Source of the DNA: Fusobacteriaceae bacterium
GTDB taxonomy: Bacteria; Fusobacteriota; Fusobacteriia; Fusobacteriales; Fusobacteriaceae
DNA length: 64,000 bases
Assembly: GCA_031272775.1 (NCBI GenBank)
Contig: JAISTB010000005.1
Coordinates: 104,713 to 168,712 of the forward strand
Reading direction: 5' to 3'
Shown: positions 32,224 through 41,956 of the stretch, one piece after another
Numbering within the stretch: position 1 is the first letter of the stretch
Layout: each line of letters opens with the position of its first letter
Notes under the pieces: generated by a model
What the model was told of the DNA's origin: nothing
Database searches by the model: none
Seen by the model: only the letters and a program-made list of their open reading frames with translations
Translations under genes and position numbers: made by a program

Positions 32224-33999
32224 TTACTTCGATTGGCCCTTGCCGCTGCGATCCGTATATTTCGTGTGGAAGAATTTGTGGGCCAGTTCCCCCTTGTAAG
32301 GCTCGCCGAGATATTTGGCGTAGAGCTCCTTGACAAAGGCGTTTTCGTGGGACATTCGGATATCCTTGTGGTAATCCAGATCCTGGATGGCCTCGTAACG
32401 CTTCTTGATGACATTGAAGTCTCCGTTGTGGAAAGGCTGTCCTCCTCCGCCGATACAGCCTCCTTTGCAGGCCATGACTTCCACGACGTGAAACTGCTCT
32501 TCCCCGGAAAGAATCTTTTCGACCACTTTCCTGGCGGCCCCGAGTCCGTGGGCAACGCCCAGACGCAGCGTCAGTCCGTCGTTTATTTTCACCTCGGCCA
32601 CGCGGACTTCCTCGAGTCCCCGCAGCGCCACAAAATCGAGATTTTCCAGCTTTCCGTCGGTCACCCACTCGTAGAGCGTTCTGGCCGCGGCCTCCAAGAC
32701 CCCGCCTGTTCTTCCAAATATGCTGGCGGCCCCGGTGGATTCACCCATGGGATCGTCAAATTCTCCGTCGGGCAGCGCGGCGAGATCGATGTTGTACTGG
32801 TGAAACAGCCTGGAAAGTTCCCGGGTCGTGATGGAATAATCCACATCGGGTATGCCGTCTCTGGTAAATTCTTCCCGGGACGCCTCGTATTTTTTGGCGA
32901 GGCAGGGCATTATCGATACGCAGACGATGTCCTCCCTGGGAATATTTTTGTTCTTCGCCCAGATCTCCTTCGTCATGGCGCCGAATATCTGCTGGGGGGA
33001 TTTCGTCGACGAAAGATTGCCTAAAATCTGCGGGTAGTTCAATTCCGAAAAGCGCACCCAGGCGGGACAGCAGGAGGTAAACAGGGGAATCTTGACGGAT
33101 TTGTCCCCGGCGAGGGCCTTTTCCAGCCTGTGCTTCAGCTCCGTGGCCTCTTCCATGATCGTCACGTCCGCGGCGAAATTCGTGTCAAAAACGGCGTCTA
33201 TTCTGAGTTTCCGAAGAGCCGTGACGACTTTTTTCGTCACATCCGTACCGCCGGGCAAATCAAAGAGTTCCCCCAAAGCCACCCGCACCGCGGGCGCCAT
33301 ATGCACAACGACCGTCTTTTTGTCGTTGCCGATATCTTCAATGAGCCGGGTGTAGTTGTCGGTCTCCGAAAGGGCGCCGACGGGGCAGACCGCGACGCAT
33401 TGTCCGCAAAAAGTGCATTTGGTCTCAATCAGGTCCGCGTTGAAGGCCGTATTGACCACGGCGTCGAAACCGCGCCCGAGTCCCGTGAGGATTCCGCAGT
33501 TCTGGATGTTCGCGCAAATATTCTCACATCGGCGGCACATGACGCATTTGGCGAGGTCCTTCGTGATCGAGACGGATTTCTGTTTGGGCTGCTGGGCGTG
33601 ATGCCCCTCGAAGCGGAGCTCCCGGAGTCCGAAATCCATGGCGATCTTCTGCAGTTGACAAAAACCGTTTTTCCCGCAGGTGAGGCAGGTATTGGGATGG
33701 TCGGAAAGTAGAAGTTCCAGGATCACCTTTCTGCGGTTCATGACATTGGCCGAATCGGTGATGACTTCCATGCCTTCCCCCACGGGGGTCGTACAGGAAG
33801 GGACAAGCCTCCCCATGCCTTTGATTTCCACGACGCAGATCCGGCAGGACGCGCAATTGTTCTTGAATCCGATCTCCTCCATATTCATGTAACAGAGATT
33901 GGGAATTCTGACGCCGACCTTGGCGGCGGCGTCCAGGATGGTCGTCCCCTCGGGGGCGACTACGGTTTTGTCGTCTATTTTCAATTTGATCATCTTCAT
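32224..33999 (-). CDS. hydA: [FeFe]-hydrogenase catalytic subunit (HydA, trimeric group A3 type)
   Basis: A 591-residue protein. The order is an N-terminal 2Fe-2S domain (CASCRICVVE), a NuoG-like CLTCGKNGFCQLQ cluster site, two 4Fe-4S ferredoxin motifs (CVMCRRCENIC and CTFCGQCVAVCP, about 150-210), and the H-cluster domain with its three signatures FTSCCPAWVRF, MPCLAKKYEA and MACKGGCIGGGGQP. It catalyses reversible H2 formation in the cytoplasm. With HydB and HydC upstream on the same strand it forms a trimeric NAD-linked enzyme that in Thermotoga and Acetobacterium bifurcates electrons between NADH and ferredoxin. The 23-base gap to hydB carries its SD. Confidence 0.95.
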   Translation of the reverse strand: MKMIKLKIDDKTVVAPEGTTILDAAAKVGVRIPNLCYMNMEEIGFKNNCASCRICVVEIKGMGRLVPSCTTPVGEGMEVITDSANVMNRRKVILELLLSDHPNTCLTCGKNGFCQLQKIAMDFGLRELRFEGHHAQQPKQKSVSITKDLAKCVMCRRCENICANIQNCGILTGLGRGFDAVVNTAFNADLIETKCTFCGQCVAVCPVGALSETDNYTRLIEDIGNDKKTVVVHMAPAVRVALGELFDLPGGTDVTKKVVTALRKLRIDAVFDTNFAADVTIMEEATELKHRLEKALAGDKSVKIPLFTSCCPAWVRFSELNYPQILGNLSSTKSPQQIFGAMTKEIWAKNKNIPREDIVCVSIMPCLAKKYEASREEFTRDGIPDVDYSITTRELSRLFHQYNIDLAALPDGEFDDPMGESTGAASIFGRTGGVLEAAARTLYEWVTDGKLENLDFVALRGLEEVRVAEVKINDGLTLRLGVAHGLGAARKVVEKILSGEEQFHVVEVMACKGGCIGGGGQPFHNGDFNVIKKRYEAIQDLDYHKDIRMSHENAFVKELYAKYLGEPYKGELAHKFFHTKYTDRSGKGQSK

Positions 34000-34022
34000 A
34001 ATCGTATAACCTCCCTGAGTCC

Positions 34023-35810
34023 TTATTCCATATTGACGGCGTTAAAGCGGCAGGCGCTGTAGCAGGCGCCGCACTTGATACAGAGCTCCTGGTTGATCGT
34101 ATGGGGCTTTTTCGGAAATCCCGTGATGGCCATGACCGGGCATACCTTGGCGCAGGCCGTGCAACCGATACAATTGCTCTCGTCGATCCTGTAGACCAGA
34201 AGCCCCTGGCAAACTTTGGCGGGACAGCGTTTTTCCACAATATGGGCGATGTATTCGTCCTCAAATTTCTGCAGCGTCGAAAGAACCGGATTGGGCGAGG
34301 TCTGACCGAGACCGCAGAGCGACGTGGTCTTCACGGTTTCCGCCAGGGTCTTCAGAAGTTTGATGTCCTCCAGTTTCCCGTTTCCGGTCGTAATCCGCTG
34401 CAAAATCTCGAAAAGGCGGGTATTTCCGACCCGGCAGGGAGTACATTTCCCGCAGGATTCGTCCAGCGTGAATTCCAGGAAAAACTTGGCGATGGCGACC
34501 ATACAGTCGTCCTCATCCATGACAACCATACCGCCGGAACCCATGATGGCCCCCTTGGCGCTCAAGTTGTCAAAATCCACCTGAATGTCGAGATCCGCCT
34601 CCGAGAGACAGCCTCCCGAAGGTCCGCCGGTCTGGACCGCTTTGAATTTTTTCCCATTTTTGACGCCGCCGCCGATCTCAAAGATGATCTCCCGCAGCGT
34701 GATCCCCATGGGGACTTCGACGAGGCCCACATTGGCGATTTTCCCCGAAAGCGCGAAAACTTTGGTGCCGGGGGAACCGGGCGTTCCCACTTCTTTGAAC
34801 CAGGAAGCGCCGTTCAAGATGATCCCCGGGACGTTGGCGAAGGTTTCGACATTGTTGACGACCGTCGGCTTCCCTAAATATCCGCTGTCTATGGGATAGG
34901 GCGGCTTCGAGGTGGGCTCTCCGCGCTTTCCTTCCATGGAGCGCAATAGCGCCGTTTCCTCGCCGCAGACAAAGGCGCCGGCCCCCAGTCTCAGCTCGAT
35001 GTCGAAGGAAAAATCCGTCCCGAAGATGTTTTTTCCGAGGAAGCCTTTCCTCCGCGCCGCTTCTATAGCGACGGAAAGTCTGTGCATGGCCAGGGGGTAT
35101 TCGGCCCGGATGTAAACAAAGCCCTTGACGGCCCCGATGGCGTAAGCGCCGATAACCATACCTTCGATCACCAGATGGGGGTCGCCCTCGAGGACCGAGC
35201 GGTCCATAAAAGCGCCCGGATCTCCTTCGTCAGCGTTACAAACGATATATTTCTCGTCGGATATTCTGTTGAAAGCCATTTCCCATTTGAGCCCCGTGGG
35301 GAAACCCGCTCCGCCTCTGCCCCGGAGACGGGATTCTTTCATTTCCCGCACGATTTCTTCCCGGGTCATGGACGTCAGCGCTTTACGCAAAGCCTCGTAT
35401 CCGTCGTTTTGAATGAAATCCTCAATGTTCTCGGGATCGATGATTCCGCAATTTTTGAGCACCCGCCGGACCTGTTTCCGATAAAATCCGATCTCGCCGG
35501 GATTGTATACTTTCTGTCGGGTGTCCGGATCCGTGTAAATGAGCCGGTCCACGATTTGATGTTTCATGATGTCGCTTTCGATGATCTCCCGGGCGTCTTC
35601 GGGCTTCACTTCCAGATAAAAATTGTTTTCCGGCAACACGGCCACGATGGGGCCTTTTTCGCAGAACCCGAAGCAACCGGTCAACGCAGCTTCCACCTGA
35701 TCTTCCAGCTTGTATTCTCCGATGACTTTTTTCAGGTTGATCAGGATTTCTTCACTCTTGGAAGAGAGGCAACCGGTTTCTCCACAGACGAAAATTTTTC
35801 TCTTTTCCAT
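34023..35810 (-). CDS. hydB: NuoF-like diaphorase subunit of the hydrogenase (HydB)
   Basis: A 595-residue protein. An N-terminal thioredoxin-like 2Fe-2S domain (CGETGCLSS and TGCFGFCEKGP) is followed by the NuoF core with FMN/NADH-binding RLRGRGGAGFPTGLKW and GAGAFVCGEETALLRSMEG, the 4Fe-4S site ESCGKCTPCRVG, and two C-terminal 4Fe-4S motifs (CIGCTACAKVCP, CIKCGACYSACR). It takes electrons from NADH and passes them to HydA and probably to ferredoxin. It has normal length for the HydB group. It lies between hydC (26-base gap) and hydA. Confidence 0.95.
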   Translation of the reverse strand: MEKRKIFVCGETGCLSSKSEEILINLKKVIGEYKLEDQVEAALTGCFGFCEKGPIVAVLPENNFYLEVKPEDAREIIESDIMKHQIVDRLIYTDPDTRQKVYNPGEIGFYRKQVRRVLKNCGIIDPENIEDFIQNDGYEALRKALTSMTREEIVREMKESRLRGRGGAGFPTGLKWEMAFNRISDEKYIVCNADEGDPGAFMDRSVLEGDPHLVIEGMVIGAYAIGAVKGFVYIRAEYPLAMHRLSVAIEAARRKGFLGKNIFGTDFSFDIELRLGAGAFVCGEETALLRSMEGKRGEPTSKPPYPIDSGYLGKPTVVNNVETFANVPGIILNGASWFKEVGTPGSPGTKVFALSGKIANVGLVEVPMGITLREIIFEIGGGVKNGKKFKAVQTGGPSGGCLSEADLDIQVDFDNLSAKGAIMGSGGMVVMDEDDCMVAIAKFFLEFTLDESCGKCTPCRVGNTRLFEILQRITTGNGKLEDIKLLKTLAETVKTTSLCGLGQTSPNPVLSTLQKFEDEYIAHIVEKRCPAKVCQGLLVYRIDESNCIGCTACAKVCPVMAITGFPKKPHTINQELCIKCGACYSACRFNAVNME

Positions 35811-35836
35811 GCTATTCCTCCCTGCATATTTTTCGG

Positions 35837-36331
35837 TTATTCGTGCACATTCGCCTTTTCCCGGTATTGCTCCAGGATCCCCTTGACGTCTTTGGGCAAT
35901 ACCTTGCCGTGAACGTCCTTGTCGATGACGATGACGGGGGCCAGCATACAGGCCCCGAAACAGCGCAGGCAGTCAATGGAAAACACGCCGTCCTCCGTCA
36001 CCTGGCCCACTTCCACATTCAGGACCCGCTTCAATTCTTTCAATACCTTCTCGGCGCCGCGGACATAGCAGGCCGTTCCCAGACAGACGGAAATTTGGCG
36101 TTTCCCTCTGGGTTCCGTCGTAAAATAATTGTAAAAGCTGACCACTCCGTTGACTTTCGCCACGGGCGCGCCGATCTTGTCCGCGATATATTCCTGCAGT
36201 TCCCGGGGTAAATAGCCGAACAGACTTTGCGCCTTGTGCAGGATGGCAATCAGTTCTCCTTCTTTTTCTTCAAAGGATGAAATAAAGGCATCCAGCTCTT
36301 GAAAAAGTACGTTTTCGCCTTTGCAAATCAT
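35837..36331 (-). CDS. hydC: NuoE-like subunit of the hydrogenase (HydC)
   Basis: A 164-residue thioredoxin-fold 2Fe-2S protein. The four cluster cysteines are in CLGTACYVRGAEKV and CLRCFGACMLAPV. The N-terminal helical part (LIAILHKAQSLFGYLPRELQEYIA) and NGVVSFYNYFTTEPRGK are characteristic of NuoE. The start at 36331 (MICKGEN) has AGGAGG six bases upstream. It is the first gene of the hydCBA operon, read from a promoter at 36408-36436. Confidence 0.94.
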   Translation of the reverse strand: MICKGENVLFQELDAFISSFEEKEGELIAILHKAQSLFGYLPRELQEYIADKIGAPVAKVNGVVSFYNYFTTEPRGKRQISVCLGTACYVRGAEKVLKELKRVLNVEVGQVTEDGVFSIDCLRCFGACMLAPVIVIDKDVHGKVLPKDVKGILEQYREKANVHE

Positions 36332-36407
36332 AAGTCCTCCTGAGTGCATATTTATTAGAGATTTAATCAGGAAATCGTGATGAAAATGATTCTGTTTATT
36401 ACTTCTT

Positions 36408-36436
36408 TATATACCACTGGAATACATAAATTTCAA
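36408..36436 (-). promoter_or_regulatory. Promoter of hydCBA
   Basis: Minus strand TTGAAA (36431-36436), 17-base spacer, TATATA (36408-36413). It starts only about 14 bases after the leuS terminator. No Rex-type operator was recognised. Confidence 0.65.
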
Positions 36437-36449
36437 GTAAGTTTGGCGG

Positions 36450-36491
36450 AAAAATTTAAAAAGCGCGGCGCGTTCCTTCGGGCCGCGCCGC
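36450..36491 (-). terminator. Terminator of the murA-rlmB-leuS operon
   Basis: Minus strand GCGGCGCG / CGCGCCGC with an 11-base loop, followed by GCTTTTTAAATTTTT. It lies 21 bases after the leuS stop. Confidence 0.85.
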
Positions 36492-36511
36492 ACATGGTTC
36501 ACAGTTCTTTT

Positions 36512-39130
36512 TTATTTCGCTACGATATTAACAATTTTGTCGGGAATCGTGATGATTTTGACTACGGTTTTTCCCGCTAAATGCTTCCGGATATTGGGGA
36601 GCGCCAGGGCCGTCCGCTCGAGGACCTCGCTGGATGTACCACGCGCCGTATCGAAGGTCCCGCGCATTTTCCCGCTGATCTGGACCGCCACGGTCGTGAT
36701 ATCCGTATGGATCAAGTTTTCGTCGTAGGCCGGCCAGGTCTCGTTGAACACATAGCCGGAATTGCCGTATTCCTCCCACAGCTCGTCGGCGAAATGGGGT
36801 ACGAAAGGCGAGAGCATGATGATGACATTCTTGAGGGCAAGGCCGAAGACATTTTTCGAAAGATCCGTCGCCTTTCCCAAATCAAGGATGTCGGCCTTGA
36901 AACTCTGCAATTCGTTGGTGAGTTCCATAATGGCCGCGATAGACGTATTGAAATGATAGTTGTCCTCGATGGAATCCGTGACTTTCTTGATCGTCTGGTT
37001 GAGCTTGATCAAAAGGTCTCTGTCCCGGCCGGCAGCGGCGCTCATATCGACGGCGGCGAATACGGCGTCTTCTTTATTCTCGAGGGCCAGTCTCCACACC
37101 CGGGAAAGAAAGCGCTGGGCCCCGATCAGGCCGTTTTCGTTCCATTCGAGCTCTTTTTCGGGCGGCGCCGTAAAGATAATGAAAAGCCGCGTGACGTCGG
37201 CGCCAAAGGCCGAAATCATCTCTTCGGGATCGACGCCGTTGTTCTTGGACTTGGACATTTTTTCGATCCGGATAACGAGTTCTTCGCCGGTCTTGGCGGA
37301 AAAAGCCTTCTCGCCGCTGCGGGTGATTTCCGTCGGGTAGAGGAAGCGGTTTTCCTTGGGGGAATAATAGGAGGGCCCCAGCACCATGCCCTGCGTCAGC
37401 AGGCGGGCGAAGGGTTCGTTGGATTTTTTGAGCCCGAGATCCCGCAGGATTTTCGTAAAAAACCGCGCGTAAAGCAGGTGCATGACGGCGTGCTCAATAC
37501 CCCCGATATACTGGTTGACCGGCGTCCATCCGTCGACGATCACGCTGTCAAAGGGGGCGGTATCATTATTCGGGTCGCAGTAGCGGTCAAAATACCAGGA
37601 AGAATCGACGAAGGTATCCATGGTGTCCGTATCCCGCCTGGCGGGTCCGCCGCAGACAGGGCAGACGGCATTTTTGAAGGATTCCGAAGTCTCCAGGGGA
37701 TTTCCGGCCCCACTGAAAGACACGTCCTCGGGGAGCTTTACGGGCAGATTCTCGTCTTTTTCCATGACGAGGCCGCATTTGGGACAATAGAGCGCGGGAA
37801 TTGGCGTGCCCCAATAGCGCTGCCGGGAGACGCCCCAGTCCTTCAGACGATACTTGACGGTCCGCGTGCCCTTTTGGTTTTCCTCCACAAAGAGCGCGAT
37901 TTTCTCAAGGGCTTCCTCTTGCGGCATCCCGTCAAACTGAGCGGAATTGGTCATGACGCCTTCATCCACATAGGCTTCGGTCATGGTATCGGCGTCGAGT
38001 TTGATTTCTTCTTTTTTTGCCTTGTCCCAAGGGTTGACGACAACCCGGATCGGGAGCTTGTATTTTTTCGCGAAGGCGAAGTCCCGCTCGTCATGGGCGG
38101 GCACGGCCATCACGGCGCCGGTTCCGTAATTCATCAGCACGTAATCGGCTATCCAGAGCTCTACTTTTTCGCCGGTAATGGGATTTTCCACATACCAGCC
38201 CGTGAATATTCCGTTTTTCTCGCGGCCTTCGGCGCTCCGCTCAATGAGATCCGTATTTTTCATGCGGGCCACGGCTTCTTTGATGCCGGGATTGACCGCG
38301 ATGATCTTGTCGACAAGGGGATGCTCAGGGGCCAACACGCAGTACGTCACGCCGTAGATCGTATCGATACGGGTCGTGAACATCGGAAGGTCTTCTCCGT
38401 TTTCGACGACTTTAAAGACGATTTCCGTGCCGTAGGATTTTCCGATCCAGTTCTTTTGCATGATCAGCACTTTTTCGGGCCAGCCTTCCCGGATCTCGTC
38501 ATGGCCGGAAAGAAGTTCCTCGGCGTAGTCTGTGATCTTGAAAAACCACTGTTCCAGCTCTTTTTGAATTACCGAAGTCTCCGGATGCCGCCAGCATTTT
38601 CCGTCTTCGACCTGTTCGTTGGCCAGGACCGTATTGCAGTCGGGGCACCAGTTGACCAGGGATTTTTTCCGGAAAACCAGTCCCTTTTCATAGAGCCGCT
38701 TGAATATCCACTGGTTCCACTTGTAGTATTCGGGGTCACAGCTGGCGATTTCCCGATCCCAGTCATAGGAAAAACCCATAAGCTTCATCTGACGCTTCAT
38801 GTTGGCGATATTGGTTTTTGTCCAGACCGCGGGATGCGCTCCGTGCTCGATGGCGGCGTTTTCCGCGGGAAGCCCGAAGGCGTCCCAGCCCATGGGATGA
38901 AGGACATTGAAGCCTTTCATTTTTTTGTAGCGGGTCAGCACATCGCCGATCGTATAGTTTCGAGCATGCCCCACATGGAGCTTTCCCGAGGGATAGGGGA
39001 GCATTTCGAGGACATAGTAGTTTTCCTTGCCGGGGACTTTGTCCGGCGTCTTGAAAATTTTCTCCCGCTCCCATTTTTCCTGCCACTTTTTTTCTATTTC
39101 CCTGAAATTATAGTCTTTCAAAACAGTCAC
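36512..39130 (-). CDS. leuS: Leucyl-tRNA synthetase
   Basis: An 872-residue class Ia synthetase. The HIGH region is PYPSGKLHVGHARNY (about 46-60) and the KMSKS loop is KMSKSKNNGVDPEE, near residue 630. The CP1 editing domain includes FTTRIDTIYGVTYCVLAPEH with the conserved Thr-rich patch. Zinc-binding CPDCN (near 158) and CPVCG (near 490) motifs are present. Length is normal for the bacterial form. It is the last gene of the murA-rlmB-leuS operon, with only nine bases to rlmB; no T-box leader is present at the gene itself. Confidence 0.97.
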   Translation of the reverse strand: MTVLKDYNFREIEKKWQEKWEREKIFKTPDKVPGKENYYVLEMLPYPSGKLHVGHARNYTIGDVLTRYKKMKGFNVLHPMGWDAFGLPAENAAIEHGAHPAVWTKTNIANMKRQMKLMGFSYDWDREIASCDPEYYKWNQWIFKRLYEKGLVFRKKSLVNWCPDCNTVLANEQVEDGKCWRHPETSVIQKELEQWFFKITDYAEELLSGHDEIREGWPEKVLIMQKNWIGKSYGTEIVFKVVENGEDLPMFTTRIDTIYGVTYCVLAPEHPLVDKIIAVNPGIKEAVARMKNTDLIERSAEGREKNGIFTGWYVENPITGEKVELWIADYVLMNYGTGAVMAVPAHDERDFAFAKKYKLPIRVVVNPWDKAKKEEIKLDADTMTEAYVDEGVMTNSAQFDGMPQEEALEKIALFVEENQKGTRTVKYRLKDWGVSRQRYWGTPIPALYCPKCGLVMEKDENLPVKLPEDVSFSGAGNPLETSESFKNAVCPVCGGPARRDTDTMDTFVDSSWYFDRYCDPNNDTAPFDSVIVDGWTPVNQYIGGIEHAVMHLLYARFFTKILRDLGLKKSNEPFARLLTQGMVLGPSYYSPKENRFLYPTEITRSGEKAFSAKTGEELVIRIEKMSKSKNNGVDPEEMISAFGADVTRLFIIFTAPPEKELEWNENGLIGAQRFLSRVWRLALENKEDAVFAAVDMSAAAGRDRDLLIKLNQTIKKVTDSIEDNYHFNTSIAAIMELTNELQSFKADILDLGKATDLSKNVFGLALKNVIIMLSPFVPHFADELWEEYGNSGYVFNETWPAYDENLIHTDITTVAVQISGKMRGTFDTARGTSSEVLERTALALPNIRKHLAGKTVVKIITIPDKIVNIVAK

Positions 39131-39139
39131 CTCATCAGT

Positions 39140-39862
39140 TTATCGGGTTATTGTATGATGCGCCCGGGCGATTCCCGAAAGGATCACGCCGCAGGCGACG
39201 GATACGTTTAGTGAATTGATTTTGCCGTACATGGGGATTTTGACCAGGACATCACAGTGTTCCCGTACTTTTTTCCGGATCCCCCTGCCTTCGTTGCCCA
39301 AGACCAGGACGGCTCGGTCGGCGTAAGGTTCTTCCGAAAAATCGCGCCCGGCGCTCCCCTCGGCGCCGTAGATCCAGAAGCCCAGAGTTTTCAGGCGGTC
39401 CAGGGCGAGGGAAATGTTGATGACCTTGCAGATCGGCACATGCTCGATGGCCCCCGTCGACGTCTTGACCACGGTTTCGCTGATCCGCGCGGCGTTACGC
39501 TCGGGAAGGATTATTCCTCCTACGCCGAAGACCTCGGCGCTTCGGATGATGGCCCCCAGATTGTGCGGATCCTGGATTTCATCGAGGACCAAAGCGATAC
39601 ATTTTTTCATGGGCGCCAGCCGTTCGAGCATCTCCCCGAATTCCAGGTAATAATTGTATTCGCTGAGAATGAGTGACACGCCCTGGGAATTGAGCGTCCG
39701 CTTGTCCGTATAAAAAATCCGGATATTGCGTTCGCCCGCCAGTTTTTTCACAAGGAGTAAACGCTCGTCCCGCGCCCCCTTGTAAATCTCTATCTTTTCA
39801 ATATTGTTTTCCCTGTTCCGCAACGCTTCTATTACGGGATTGATGCCAATTACTCTATCCAT
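39140..39862 (-). CDS. rlmB: SpoU-class 2'-O-ribose rRNA/tRNA methyltransferase (RlmB-like)
   Basis: A 240-residue SPOUT methyltransferase of the RlmB/TrmH group. The N-terminal substrate-binding domain begins VIGINPVIEALRN. SPOUT motifs are DEIQDPHNLGAIIRSAEVFG (motif 1, catalytic Asn and Arg), VLGNEGRGIRKKV (motif 2) and IPMYGKINSLNVSVACGVIL (motif 3), which bind SAM in a knot. RlmB methylates G2251 of 23S rRNA; a tRNA target cannot be ruled out. It is in operon with murA and leuS. Confidence 0.92.
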   Translation of the reverse strand: MDRVIGINPVIEALRNRENNIEKIEIYKGARDERLLLVKKLAGERNIRIFYTDKRTLNSQGVSLILSEYNYYLEFGEMLERLAPMKKCIALVLDEIQDPHNLGAIIRSAEVFGVGGIILPERNAARISETVVKTSTGAIEHVPICKVINISLALDRLKTLGFWIYGAEGSAGRDFSEEPYADRAVLVLGNEGRGIRKKVREHCDVLVKIPMYGKINSLNVSVACGVILSGIARAHHTITR

Positions 39863-39885
39863 GGATTTTTGCAGACCGAAGGCTC

Positions 39886-41163
39886 TTACAACCGGATCTT
39901 GATCCTTTCGATCTCCGCTCCTAACTTTTTTAGTTTTTTATCGAAAATTTCATAACCCCGATCCACGTGGTAGATCCGGTTGACGACGGAAGTTCCCTTT
40001 GCCATAAGCGCCGCCAGGACCAGAGCCGCTCCGGCCCGCAAGTCGCTCGCCATGACGTTTGCGCCCGAAAGTTCCCTGACTCCGGTGATCTTGGCCAGAT
40101 CGCCGTCGACGCTGATCTGGGCGCCCATGCGGTTCAGCTCCGCCACGTGCATGAAACGGTTTTCGAAGATCGTTTCCTTGATCTCGCTCTTCCCCTTGAC
40201 CAGGGACAAAAGCGTCATCATCGGCGCCTGGATATCCGTCGGAAATCCGGGGTGGGGCATGGTCACCACTTCCGCGGGCGAAAGATCCGACAGTTTCGAT
40301 AAAATCCGCAGCGTATTTCGCGTAAAGCGGTATTTGAGACCCATTTCCTCGAGTTTCAACAGGAAGCCGTTCAGATGCTCACGATTGACGCCGCTCACGG
40401 TGACATCGCCCTCAAAGAGGATCGCGAGGATGATATAGGTCGCCGCCACGATCCGGTCGCTGATGATCGTATGCTCGCCGGGCGTCAGTTTCTTTACGCC
40501 CTCGATGACAACGGTGCTTGTGCCGGCCCCCTTGATCTTCGCGCCCATTTTGTTGAGAAAATCAGCCAGATCCTCAATCTCAGGCTCCCGGGCCGCGTTT
40601 TCGATAACCGTGGTCCCCCGGGCTTTCGTCGCCGCCATCATGATGTTTTCCGTCGCGCCGACGCTGGGCATATCGAGGATAATGCCGCCTCCGGAAAGGC
40701 CGTTTTTCGCGACCGCGTCCACATAGCCGTTGACGATTTTGTATTTGACGCCCAGGGCCTCAAAGCCCTTCAAATGAAGGTCCACCGGCCTTAGGCCGAT
40801 ATTGCACCCCCCGGGTAGAGACACGTTGGCTTTTCCCGCGTAGGCCAGGATCGCGCCCATGGCGAGAAAGGAGGCCCGCATTTTCTTGACGATCTCATAT
40901 TCGGCCGTCAAGGTACTCAGGCCGTTATTAGTGATCTTGTAGGCGTGGGGGCCCGCTTTTTCCACAAGGAGACCGAGGCTCGTCAAAAGCTCGATGGACG
41001 TCTTGATGTCCCGCAGATTGGGGACATTTTTCAGCGTATAGGTCCCCTTTTCCATGAGCGTAGCCATAAAAACCGGGAGCGACGAATTTTTCGATCCGTC
41101 AACCCGGATTTCCCCCATCAGCCGTTTTCCGCCCGTGATCCGGAATGCCTCGACGCCAACCAT
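39886..41163 (-). CDS. murA: UDP-N-acetylglucosamine 1-carboxyvinyltransferase
   Basis: A 425-residue EPSP-synthase-fold enzyme that commits UDP-GlcNAc to peptidoglycan by adding enolpyruvate from PEP. The catalytic loop [20 protein letters not shown] contains Cys120, the residue that reacts with fosfomycin, so the enzyme should be fosfomycin-sensitive. [13 protein letters not shown] near the N-terminus and [17 protein letters not shown] near the C-terminus are family motifs. It is the first gene of the murA-rlmB-leuS operon. Confidence 0.96.
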   Translation of the reverse strand: MVGVEAFRITGGKRLMGEIRVDGSKNSSLPVFMATLMEKGTYTLKNVPNLRDIKTSIELLTSLGLLVEKAGPHAYKITNNGLSTLTAEYEIVKKMRASFLAMGAILAYAGKANVSLPGGCNIGLRPVDLHLKGFEALGVKYKIVNGYVDAVAKNGLSGGGIILDMPSVGATENIMMAATKARGTTVIENAAREPEIEDLADFLNKMGAKIKGAGTSTVVIEGVKKLTPGEHTIISDRIVAATYIILAILFEGDVTVSGVNREHLNGFLLKLEEMGLKYRFTRNTLRILSKLSDLSPAEVVTMPHPGFPTDIQAPMMTLLSLVKGKSEIKETIFENRFMHVAELNRMGAQISVDGDLAKITGVRELSGANVMASDLRAGAALVLAALMAKGTSVVNRIYHVDRGYEIFDKKLKKLGAEIERIKIRL

Positions 41164-41199
41164 TTGGAAGACTCCTTGTATTTTTTCGGTAACTATTGA

Positions 41200-41227
41200 A
41201 TTATATCACAAAGCAAGCTTTTTGGAA
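41200..41227 (-). promoter_or_regulatory. Candidate promoter of murA-rlmB-leuS
   Basis: Minus strand TTCCAA (41222-41227), 16-base spacer, TATAAT (41200-41205). The -35 is weak. It lies in the 73-base gap after livF, where no clear terminator is visible. Confidence 0.45.
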
Positions 41228-41236
41228 AGCGGAATT

Positions 41237-41956
41237 TTACTTTGCCTTCCCGAGATAGGCGGCTTTGACGGCTTCGTTTTCCAGAAGCTCCGCGCCTGTG
41301 CCGACGATGGTGATTTCTCCCGTCTCCATGACATAGCCCATATCGGCCGCTTTGAGGGCCATATTGGCGTTTTGCTCGATGAGCAGAATCGTCACGCCCT
41401 GCCGGTTGATTTCGCGGATAATGGCAAAAACGCCCTGCACGATAAGCGGCGCCAGACCCAGCGAAGGCTCGTCCATCATGATGAGTTTCGGCCTTGACAT
41501 GAGCGCCCGACCGATGGCGAGCATCTGCTGCTCCCCTCCGGAAAGGGTGCCGGCCATCTGCCACGAGCGGTCCTTCAAGATCGGAAACAGCGTATAGATC
41601 CAGTCGAGGTCCGACTCCAGCGAATCGTTTCTCATAAAGGCCCCGATTTTGAGATTCTCCAAAACCGTAAGATTGGAAAAAACCCTTCTCCCTTCGGGAA
41701 CGAGGGTAATGCCCTCGGCAACGACGGTATCGGTGGGCTGTCCGAGGAGCTCTTTGCCGTCAAAGCGGATGCTGCCCGTGGCAGGCACGAGCCCCGCGAT
41801 GGCCCGGAGCGTGGAGCTTTTTCCGGCGCCGTTTGAGCCCACGAGCGTCACGACCTTTCCTTTTTCCACGGAAAAATTGATGTTTTTCACGGCCCGGATG
41901 CCGCCGTAGGCGACGCTCAGGTCTGTGATGGTCAATAAATTGTTGTCCCTATTCAT
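41237..41956 (-). CDS. livF: Branched-chain amino-acid ABC transporter ATP-binding protein LivF
   Basis: A 239-residue ABC ATPase. Walker A is VGSNGAGKSST, the signature is LSGGEQQMLAIGRAL, Walker B is KLIMMDEPSLGLAP and the switch His is in TILLIEQNANMAL. The SLGLAPL form and C-terminal GxGxxLL...VKAAYLG are typical of LivF. With LivG it powers uptake of leucine, isoleucine and valine (or related ligands) through LivHM. It overlaps livG by eight bases and is the last gene of the operon. Confidence 0.95.
   Translation of the reverse strand: MNRDNNLLTITDLSVAYGGIRAVKNINFSVEKGKVVTLVGSNGAGKSSTLRAIAGLVPATGSIRFDGKELLGQPTDTVVAEGITLVPEGRRVFSNLTVLENLKIGAFMRNDSLESDLDWIYTLFPILKDRSWQMAGTLSGGEQQMLAIGRALMSRPKLIMMDEPSLGLAPLIVQGVFAIIREINRQGVTILLIEQNANMALKAADMGYVMETGEITIVGTGAELLENEAVKAAYLGKAK

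Noticed and set aside
36581..39211. An open frame of about 876 codons on the plus strand opposite leuS
   Set aside because: leuS on the minus strand has unmistakable synthetase motifs along its length. The antisense frame is open only because of G/C-rich third positions, and its product resembles nothing and has no SD.
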